Assembly (NCBI GenBank): GCA_023419055.1
Contig: JAEZYO010000644.1
Location: 1-5,324 of the forward strand
Length of the DNA stretch: 5,324 nucleotides
Direction of reading: 5' to 3'
Origin: Pseudomonadota bacterium
GTDB lineage: Bacteria > Myxococcota > Polyangia > Polyangiales > Polyangiaceae
The notes beneath the pieces are model-generated. The model was not told the DNA's origin and did no database searches. It was given only the letters and a program-made list of their open reading frames with translations. A program made the position numbers and the translations under genes. Of this stretch, positions 1 through 4,836 are shown one piece after another (position 1 is the first letter of the stretch; every line of letters starts with the position of its first letter).

Positions 1-651
1 GAGTACGTCCCCTCCACCGCCCAGATCGCGATTCGGTTCCTTCCCGCCGGGCGTCCCGTCCGACACGACGAAATACCCGTGTGACGCGATCTCCGCCATG
101 GCAGCCTCCGTCGCGAGGCCGTTCCGCTCGCAGCCGCCGTTGCCCCACACGAAGATCGGGTAGTTTTTTCCAGGTCCGAGATCGGCGGGACGAAAGATGG
201 TTCCCTCGTTGATCTTCGGATCGGAGTTCGTCTCGACGACGACATCGTGAGGGCCGCTCCCGGACACGTTCCGATTCGCGGACTGGGACGCGGTACACGT
301 CCCCGTAAACTCGCCGCCCGAGCCGCCCGAGCCGCCAGTGCCGCCAGTGCCGCCTGTCGGCGCCTCGCCACCGCTGCCGCCCGAAGCGCCCCCGCTCGAG
401 CCGCCTGCGCTCGTCGTGCCGCCGCTCGCAGTGCCGCCGCTCGCGGTGCCTCCGTTCGAGGAGCCACCCGAGCCAACCGGAGCAGAGCCTCCCGTCGTCG
501 TCGATGACGTTCCGCCCGAGCCGCTCGTGCCACCGGTTCCTGGGCCTCCGCCGTTGCTCGGGTCGCTGCCGCTGTCGGTGCCACACCCGCTTCCGAACGC
601 GCAGAGAGCAATGCCGGCGAGTGCTGCCCGTAGGGAACGGTGGTTCGTCAT
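1..651 (-). CDS. Exported alpha/beta-hydrolase-type enzyme with Gly-rich linker, N-terminal part (partial)
   Basis: The reverse strand is open from an ATG at 651 to the left edge (217 residues, no stop). Residues 1-22 look like a lipoprotein signal: basic N-terminus (H4, R5, R8), a hydrophobic stretch (about 9-20), then GSG before Cys23. The lipobox is weak because position -3 is Gly. Residues 24-113 are a low-complexity Gly/Ser/Thr linker. From about 114 a folded domain begins, with a 'TIFRPADLGPGKNYPIFVWGNGG' type pattern split as TIFRPADL (151-158) and PIFVWGNGGC (165-174), then EIASHGYFVV (187-196). This resembles the N-terminal beta-strands and oxyanion-loop region of alpha/beta hydrolases related to chlorophyllase/PET-hydrolase-like esterases. 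The catalytic Ser, Asp and His would lie beyond the window, so activity and substrate are unproven. GGGAGGG directly abuts this ATG, which is too close for a normal ribosome site; an in-frame ATG at 684 would add 11 residues. Divergent from the GH43 gene, so joint action on acylated polysaccharide is possible but inferred. Confidence 0.82.
   Translation of the reverse strand, partial: MTNHRSLRAALAGIALCAFGSGCGTDSGSDPSNGGGPGTGGTSGSGGTSSTTTGGSAPVGSGGSSNGGTASGGTASGGTTSAGGSSGGASGGSGGEAPTGGTGGTGGSGGSGGEFTGTCTASQSANRNVSGSGPHDVVVETNSDPKINEGTIFRPADLGPGKNYPIFVWGNGGCERNGLATEAAMAEIASHGYFVVSDGTPGGKEPNRDLGGGGDVL
320..355 (-). repeat. 9-bp tandem repeat (4 units) in the linker of the alpha/beta-hydrolase gene
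   Basis: Four adjacent 9-bp units on the plus strand read gagccgccc, gagccgcca, gtgccgcca and gtgccgcct. On the coding (minus) strand they encode successive Gly-Gly-Thr and Gly-Gly-Ser triplets at the distal end of the linker. The period is a multiple of three, so unit gain or loss keeps the frame. This is an internal coding repeat. Confidence 0.7.
417..461 (-). repeat. 15-bp tandem repeat (3 units) in the linker of the alpha/beta-hydrolase gene
   Basis: Three adjacent 15-bp units on the plus strand read tgccgccgctcgcag, tgccgccgctcgcgg and the more diverged tgcctccgttcgagg. They encode a five-residue period of the Gly-Gly-Thr-Ala-Ser type, at about residues 64-79 of the minus-strand protein. 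The first two units differ by one base, consistent with recent slippage duplication. The frame is preserved, so the effect is on linker length only. Confidence 0.7.
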
Positions 652-866
652 CCCTCCCGTGTATCTTTTTCTGAGCGAGATCATCAGCGGATGCCGTTCT
701 CCCCCAGCGGGTGAACAAGTACGGCTGGGGTGAAGTCATGCAACGGCCGCATCCATCGTCGCGTGGGCCACTCAGCGTGCGTTTGCATGCCGTCAGAAGT
801 TTCTAGGTCAGTGGGGATCGAGCGCGCGACTGCCCGCGGCGAACCTCCTCAAATAAGACTGTAGGG
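652..866. other. Divergent intergenic region between the two secreted hydrolases
   Basis: This 215-bp gap must hold the promoters of both flanking genes. Visible items are the inverted repeat at 702-730, an in-frame alternative ATG for the minus gene at 684, a small AGAA-GT-TTCT symmetry at 794-803, and a relatively AT-rich patch (aaataagact, 851-860) just before the GH43 start. No convincing -10/-35 pair, riboswitch-like fold or small gene was recognised. Confidence 0.6.
702..730. promoter_or_regulatory. Perfect inverted repeat in the divergent intergenic region (possible operator or leader hairpin)
   Basis: CCCCAGC at 702-708 and GCTGGGG at 724-730 are perfect reverse complements separated by 15 bases. 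The half-site centres are 22 bp apart, about two helical turns, which suits a dimeric regulator. The element lies 18 bp upstream of the alternative ATG (684) and 51 bp upstream of the ATG at 651 of the minus-strand hydrolase, and 137 bp from the GH43 start. It could be an operator serving one or both genes, or a hairpin in the minus-strand leader. I could not assign -10/-35 boxes confidently to either gene, and no regulator gene is in the window. Function is inferred from symmetry and position only. Confidence 0.35.
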
Positions 867-2654
867 ATGCCTGCTGAGTCGGCTCGTTCGAAAGGCTTCC
901 TTCTTAACCATCTGCGTCGTCGTTCTTCCACGCTCATCGGGTCATCCGGCGCCGTAGCGCTCGCGCTGTTCTTGAACGCGACCAGGGCCCACGCAGACAA
1001 CCCCATCGTTCAGCACGTCTACACGGCGGATCCGGCGCCGATGGTGCACGGGGACACCGTTTACCTCTGCACGAGCCACGACGAGGACCAGACCGTCGAC
1101 AACTTCTTCACGATGAACGACTGGTTCGTCTTCTCGTCGAAGGACATGGTCAACTGGACCGACCACGGCTCGCCGCTCAGCTGGGAAACGTTCTCCTGGG
1201 CGTCAGCCAACCACTCTTGGGCGCCTCACTGCGTCGAGCGCGACGGCAAGTTTTATATGTACGTGCCCGTGTCCGACAAAATCGGCGTGGCCGTCGCCGA
1301 CAGCCCGCTCGGTCCGTTCAAGGACGCCATCGGCAAGCCGCTCCTCAGCAATTACCAGTACATCGATCCGACCGTGTACATCGACGAAGGCGGGCAAGCG
1401 TACCTGTACTTCGGGAACCCGAAGCTCTGGTACGTGAAGCTGAACGCCGACATGGTCTCGTACACCGGGGGCGTCCAAGAGGTGCCGATGACGACCCAGT
1501 CGTTCGGCTCCCGCCGCGGCGGCGCCACCGCCGATCGGCCCACGTCTTACGAAGAAGGGCCGTGGTTCTACCGGCGCAACGACCTCTACTACAAGGTCTA
1601 CCCGACCGGAGCGCTCCCCGAGCACATCGCTTACTCCACGAGCTCGAGCCCCACCGGACCCTGGACCTACCGCAGCGAGATCATGGACAACGTCTCCGGG
1701 CACGCGTTCACGAATCACGCGGGGGTGATCGACTTCGCGGGGCGCTCCTACTTCTTCTATCACACGCAGGAGTTGCCCGGTGGCGGTGGCTACAAGCGTT
1801 CGGTGGCCGTGGAAGAGTTCACTTACGGCCAGGACGGCTCCATCCCCACGATCCAGAAGACGTCCGCTGGCGTGACGGAGTCGGTCGCGCCGCTCATCCC
1901 CTACAACCGCGTCGAGGGCGAGACGATGGCCTGGGGCGAAGGCATCGAGGTCGAGGACTCGAGCGAAGGGGGGCGCGCGCTCGCCAGCATCGAGAACGGC
2001 GATTTCATCAAGGTGAGGTCCGTCGACTTTCTCACCGGGGCGCTCTCGTTCGAGGCGAGCGTCGCGTCCGCGGGCGCAGGTGGCACGATCGAGCTACGCG
2101 TGGACGCCGAGGATGGCGAGAGCATCGGCTCCTGCGCCGTGAGCCCGACGGGCGGCTGGCAGACCTGGACGACGGTCACGTGCGACGTGAGCGAGATCTC
2201 CGGCGTACACGACCTCTTCTTGGTCTTCTCGGGTGGAGGCGGTTCCCTGTTCAACCTGGACTGGTACCAATTCGAGCCCAAAGATCCCCTGCCGGGCGCG
2301 GGAGGCGCGGGCGCGGGGGGCGCTGCATCCGCGGGCGGCAGTGGTGGTTCGGCGGGAGGCATCGCGGGCTCGGGTGCGGGCGGTGGAGTGTCCATGGGCG
2401 GCGGCGCGGCGGGGAACGGCGTCGGTGGCGCGGGCGGACAGGCTCCGATCGGCGGAGCCTCGAGCTCGTCGGGTGGCGCTGGAGGAGCGGGAGCAGCCGC
2501 TCCAGCGCGTACGGATGACGCCGGGTGTGCGTGTACGACAGGATCGAGGCGCGCCGGAGGTGACGCCACGTGGCCGCTCATCGGTGTTCTCGGTATCGGT
2601 GCGTGGTTCGCCCGTCGTCGTGGTCGCTCTTCGCTTCGAACGGCGCTCGAGTGA
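867..2654 (+). CDS. Exported GH43 glycoside hydrolase with CBM6 domain and MYXO-CTERM tail
   Basis: This 595-residue protein is predicted to cleave arabinofuranosyl or xylosyl linkages in hemicellulose outside the cytoplasm. Residues 1-43 are a signal region: LRRR at 16-19, a hydrophobic core (about 28-37), and an AHA site before D44. Residues 45-335 match the five-bladed GH43 fold. The expected catalytic acids are present: D55 in YTADPAP (general base), D167 in YIDPTVYID (pKa modulator) and E230 in YEEGPW (general acid). H284 in FTNHAGVIDF is the likely conserved fold/metal-site histidine. Residues about 337-470 (start NRVEGETMAWGEG, end FNLDWYQFEP) look like a CBM6 beta-sandwich. A Gly/Ala/Ser linker (about 475-545) leads to C554-A-C556, a hydrophobic segment (569-582) and RRR at 583-585, a MYXO-CTERM sorting signal. 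Exact specificity (arabinofuranosidase, xylosidase or arabinoxylan arabinofuranohydrolase) cannot be read from sequence. The ATG at 867 has no clear Shine-Dalgarno, but no better in-frame start keeps the signal peptide. Confidence 0.93.
   Translation: MPAESARSKGFLLNHLRRRSSTLIGSSGAVALALFLNATRAHADNPIVQHVYTADPAPMVHGDTVYLCTSHDEDQTVDNFFTMNDWFVFSSKDMVNWTDHGSPLSWETFSWASANHSWAPHCVERDGKFYMYVPVSDKIGVAVADSPLGPFKDAIGKPLLSNYQYIDPTVYIDEGGQAYLYFGNPKLWYVKLNADMVSYTGGVQEVPMTTQSFGSRRGGATADRPTSYEEGPWFYRRNDLYYKVYPTGALPEHIAYSTSSSPTGPWTYRSEIMDNVSGHAFTNHAGVIDFAGRSYFFYHTQELPGGGGYKRSVAVEEFTYGQDGSIPTIQKTSAGVTESVAPLIPYNRVEGETMAWGEGIEVEDSSEGGRALASIENGDFIKVRSVDFLTGALSFEASVASAGAGGTIELRVDAEDGESIGSCAVSPTGGWQTWTTVTCDVSEISGVHDLFLVFSGGGGSLFNLDWYQFEPKDPLPGAGGAGAGGAASAGGSGGSAGGIAGSGAGGGVSMGGGAAGNGVGGAGGQAPIGGASSSSGGAGGAGAAAPARTDDAGCACTTGSRRAGGDATWPLIGVLGIGAWFARRRGRSSLRTALE
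2289..2504 (+). other. Gly/Ala/Ser-rich linker of the GH43 protein
   Basis: This stretch encodes about 70 residues dominated by Gly, Ala and Ser in GAGGA/GGSGG-type units. It joins the CBM6 domain to the C-terminal sorting signal. It is a flexible cell-surface spacer, comparable in composition to the linker in the divergent hydrolase. The units are irregular and no exact tandem period was found here. Confidence 0.75.
2505..2651 (+). other. MYXO-CTERM-type C-terminal sorting signal of the GH43 protein
   Basis: The last ~49 residues carry the three parts of the myxobacterial sorting tail: Cys-Ala-Cys at 554-556, a hydrophobic segment (W569 to A582, WPLIGVLGIGAWFA) and a basic cluster (RRRGR, 583-587). 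In Myxococcota such tails are removed by intramembrane proteases called myxosortases, with the invariant Cys as likely processing and anchoring site, directing proteins to the surface. Processing here is inferred. The tail after the Arg cluster (SSLRTALE) is slightly longer than typical. Confidence 0.85.
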
Positions 2655-2700
2655 ACACCGCGCACGCGCTCGCTTGATTCTCGAGCTCGGTGGCGCTGAT

Positions 2701-2726
2701 CGGCGCACTTGGGACTTTTTGCGCCG
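2701..2726 (+). terminator. GC-rich hairpin downstream of the GH43 gene (candidate terminator)
   Basis: CGGCGCA at 2701-2707 pairs perfectly with TGCGCCG at 2720-2726 around a 12-base loop that contains a run of T. It begins 46 bp after the GH43 stop and lies 104 bp before the hflK start. No T tract follows the stem, so it is not a textbook intrinsic terminator; it could slow RNA polymerase, protect the mRNA 3' end, or be chance in GC-rich DNA. Confidence 0.35.
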
Positions 2727-2809
2727 CTTCCGCCGACCATCGGGCGGCTCGAATCGGACGGGTGCCAGCCGAGAGGGCCCGCGCTCTGCAGGTCACGGGT
2801 ATAGTTCGC

Positions 2810-2815
2810 CGACAC
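2810..2815 (+). promoter_or_regulatory. Candidate -10 box (TATAGT) for hflKC
   Basis: TATAGT matches the sigma-70 -10 consensus at five of six positions and stands out in a very GC-rich gap. No good -35 box is visible: the nearest candidates (TGCAGG at 2787 or TCTGCA at 2785) are poor. If used, transcription would begin near 2822, giving a leader of under 10 bases before the ATG at 2831. That would agree with the absence of a Shine-Dalgarno for hflK. Confidence 0.28.
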
Positions 2816-2830
2816 TTCCGACGCGTACCC

Positions 2831-3823
2831 ATGACGACCAGCAAGTTTCCACGTGGCCCGCGCTTGCCCAAATTCTCGTTCGGTTGGGTGAGGGCGGTGC
2901 TCTTGGTCTGCGCCTTCGCCTTCGTGGCCTGGACGGCGTTCTACACGGTCCCCGCCGAGTCCGAGGGCGTCGTGCTTCGCTTGGGCCGCTTCAGTCACGT
3001 GGTCCCCTCGGGGCTCCACTTCAAGCTCCCGCTCGGCATCGACCTCGCGCGCATCGTCCCGGTGAAGCGGCAGCTCAAGCAGGAGTTCGGCTTCGGCACC
3101 GCGGGCGCGAGCAACGTTTCGCAATCGGAGCTGGCGGGCGAGTGGCTCGAAGAAAAGTCGATGGTCACGGGCGACCTCAACGCGGTGCTCGTGGAGTGGG
3201 TGATCCAGTACCGCATCGAGCGGCCCGAGCATTACCTGTTCAATGTTCGAGATCCCGACGCCACGCTGCGCGCCGCCTCCGAGAGCGTCATGCGCGAGGT
3301 GGTCGGCGACCGCACGGTGGACGAGGTCATCACCATCGGCCGCCAGGAGGTCGAAGACGAGGCGCTGCAGAAGCTGCGCAAGGTGGTCACGGGCTATGCC
3401 ATGGGGATCAAGGTCGATCAGGTTCAGCTCAAGAACGTGAACCCTCCGGAGAAGGTGCAAGCGTCGTTCAACGAGGTGAATCAGGCGCAGCAAGAAAAGG
3501 AGCGAGCGATCAACATCGCGAACGGCGAGTACAATAAGGAGATCCCCCGGGCCCGCGGGCGCGCCGCGCAGTCGATTCGCGCCGCCGAGGGCTACGCCAA
3601 GCAGCGCGTGAATCAAGCGGAGGGCGAGGTCGCGGCGTTCAACGCGTTGCTCGCCGAGTACCTCAAGGCGCCGGAGGTCACGCGCCGGCGGTTGTATCTC
3701 GAGGCCATGGCCGAGGTCCTGCCCAAGCTGAAGAACAAGGTGATCGTGGACCAGGACGTGAAGGGCCTGCTCCCTGTCTTCGGTCTTTCGGGGGCGGGCG
3801 CGGCTCAGGCGGGTGCGAAATGA
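2831..3823 (+). CDS. hflK: HflK, SPFH-family membrane protein of the HflKC complex
   Basis: The 330-residue protein has one N-terminal membrane segment (about 19-38, WVRAVLLVCAFAFVAWTAFY), followed by an SPFH/band-7 domain (about 40-205) starting PAESEGVVLRLGRF, with the HflK-typical VVGDRTVDEVI (157-167) and KNVNPPEKVQASFNEV (201-216). A charged Ala/Glu/Gln-rich coiled-coil stretch (about 210-270) leads to APEVTRRRLYLEAMAEVL (280-297). In E. coli HflK and HflC form a large periplasmic-facing cage around hexameric FtsH and modulate its degradation of membrane proteins; that role is inferred here. E. coli HflK is 419 residues with a ~80-residue Gly-rich cytoplasmic N-terminus; only about 18 residues precede the membrane segment here. 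The reading frame stays open upstream to an ATG at 2690, but those 47 residues (Arg/Ala-rich) do not resemble HflK, so the start at 2831 is preferred. No Shine-Dalgarno precedes it. The stop overlaps hflC. Confidence 0.93.
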   Translation: MTTSKFPRGPRLPKFSFGWVRAVLLVCAFAFVAWTAFYTVPAESEGVVLRLGRFSHVVPSGLHFKLPLGIDLARIVPVKRQLKQEFGFGTAGASNVSQSELAGEWLEEKSMVTGDLNAVLVEWVIQYRIERPEHYLFNVRDPDATLRAASESVMREVVGDRTVDEVITIGRQEVEDEALQKLRKVVTGYAMGIKVDQVQLKNVNPPEKVQASFNEVNQAQQEKERAINIANGEYNKEIPRARGRAAQSIRAAEGYAKQRVNQAEGEVAAFNALLAEYLKAPEVTRRRLYLEAMAEVLPKLKNKVIVDQDVKGLLPVFGLSGAGAAQAGAK

Positions 3824-4794
3824 AGGGCATGAAGCTCGCGGGAGCGTTCTGGTTCCTCGCCGTTCTCTTGCTGCTCGGCCTCTCGAGCTCGTTCTACGTC
3901 CTCGAGGAGACGGAGCAGGCCATCATCACCCAGTTCGGCAAGCCGGTGGGGGAGCCGGTGACCCAGGCCGGACCGCACTTCAAGGTTCCGCTCACTCAAC
4001 AGGTGAACCGCATCCACAAGCAAGTCCTGGAGTGGGACGGTCAGCGGAGCGAGATGCCCACGCGCGACAAGCTCTACATCTCCGTCGACACGTTCGCGCG
4101 CTGGCGTATCGTCAAGCCGCTCGAGTACTTCCGGAGATTGCGAGACGAGCGCAGCGCGCAGTCGCGCCTCGACGACATCCTCGGCAGCGAGACACGCAAC
4201 GCCGTCGCCAAGCACGACCTGATCGAGGTCATACGCACGACCAAGGGCCGAAAACCTGCGCGAGACGAGACCTTGACCCAGGGGGACGAGGGCCCTGGCA
4301 ACATCGGGGTGCTGCCGGACATCGCCAAGGGGCGGAGCGCTATCGAGAGCGAAATCCGCGACGCCGCCAAGGTCAAGCTCGCCGAGCTCGGCATCGAGCT
4401 CCTCGACATCCGCTTCAAGCGCATCAACTACAACCCGAGCGTCGTCGAGAAGATCTACGAGCGGATGATCTCGGAGCGACAGCAGATCGCTTCACGCTTT
4501 CGCTCGGAGGGCGAGGGCGAGGCTGCCAAAATCATGGGCGACCGGGAGCGCGACCTCAGCGTGATCGAGTCCGAAGCCTACAAGCGAGTCCAGGAGATCC
4601 GCGGTGAGGCCGACGCGAAGGCCACCAGCATCTACGCGGCGGCTTACTCGACCACCGCCGAGGCGCGCGCCTTCTACGCGTTCTCGAAGACGATGGACAC
4701 CTACAAGAAGGCGGTGACGGAGAGCGATACCTACGTGGTCTCCACGGAGAGCGAGCTCTTCAGGTTCCTGCGCGACTCGGCGGCGGCGAAGTAG
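3820..4794 (+). CDS. hflC: HflC, SPFH-family membrane protein of the HflKC complex
   Basis: The 324-residue product is close to the E. coli HflC length (334). It has one N-terminal membrane segment (about 7-27), then an SPFH/band-7 domain beginning VLEETEQAIITQFGKPV (27-43) and containing GPHFKVPL (51-58), the SVDTFARWRI segment (88-97) and LGIELLDIRFKRINYNPSVVEKIYERM (190-216). A long charged helix/coiled coil follows (about 217-275, EGEGEAAKIMGDRERD, RGEADAKATSIYAAAY), and the C-terminus carries the HflC-type FYAFSKTMDTYKKA and SELFRFLRD motifs. The ATG overlaps the hflK stop as ATGA, typical of translational coupling and of equal expression of two subunits that assemble one complex. A second ATG at 3829 (residue 4) is an alternative start. 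HflC partners HflK around FtsH; no ftsH gene lies in the window. Confidence 0.94.
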   Translation: MKGMKLAGAFWFLAVLLLLGLSSSFYVLEETEQAIITQFGKPVGEPVTQAGPHFKVPLTQQVNRIHKQVLEWDGQRSEMPTRDKLYISVDTFARWRIVKPLEYFRRLRDERSAQSRLDDILGSETRNAVAKHDLIEVIRTTKGRKPARDETLTQGDEGPGNIGVLPDIAKGRSAIESEIRDAAKVKLAELGIELLDIRFKRINYNPSVVEKIYERMISERQQIASRFRSEGEGEAAKIMGDRERDLSVIESEAYKRVQEIRGEADAKATSIYAAAYSTTAEARAFYAFSKTMDTYKKAVTESDTYVVSTESELFRFLRDSAAAK

Positions 4795-4808
4795 GGCCAG
4801 GCGGCCAT

Positions 4809-4832
4809 CTCGCGAGTCTTTCGCGTAGCGAG
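4809..4832. terminator. Short hairpin between convergent hflC and the SDR gene (weak terminator candidate)
   Basis: The 42-bp convergent gap contains CGCGA (4811-4815) and TCGCG (4821-4825), perfect reverse complements around a 5-base loop. An alternative pairing is CTCGC (4809-4813) with GCGAG (4828-4832). The symmetry could serve both strands, as expected for a bidirectional terminator between convergent genes, but neither strand has a T tract after the stem and five pairs is short. Confidence 0.28.
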
Positions 4833-4836
4833 GTGG

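Noticed and set aside
338..733. Plus-strand Pro-rich frame opposite the lipoprotein-like hydrolase
   Set aside because: The poly-Pro pattern is the complement of the Gly-rich linker codons. The minus frame has a signal peptide and a recognisable hydrolase segment.
843..850. AACCTCCTC, a Shine-Dalgarno complement just before the GH43 gene
   Set aside because: On the minus strand it reads GAGGAGGTT, but no start codon follows at usable distance. On the plus strand it is an anti-SD-like sequence, not a ribosome site.
783..860. Possible GH43 promoter boxes (TTGCAT near 783; TAAGAC near 854)
   Set aside because: Neither can be paired with a partner box at normal 16-18 bp spacing and acceptable match, so no promoter is called.
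2741..2781. CGGGC/GCCCG pairing across a 31-base loop in the gap before hflK
   Set aside because: A five-base GC stem with a long loop is expected by chance in DNA of this composition.
2690..2830. N-terminal extension of hflK to an upstream ATG
   Set aside because: The 47 extra residues are Arg/Ala-rich, resemble no HflK N-terminus, and would place a non-family stretch before the membrane anchor. The ATG at 2831 gives a normal short cytoplasmic tail.
2233..3537. Plus-strand 434-codon frame overlapping the GH43 end and hflK
   Set aside because: It is out of frame with both genes, Arg-rich and domain-free. The GH43 and hflK frames show clear family motifs over the same DNA.
1901..3616. Long open frame (571 codons) on the minus strand spanning the GH43 3' end and much of hflK
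   Set aside because: It is antisense to two well-supported genes and crosses their intergenic gap. Its product is Arg/Pro/Ala/His-rich low-complexity sequence with no recognisable domain, as expected from high-GC third positions opening other frames.
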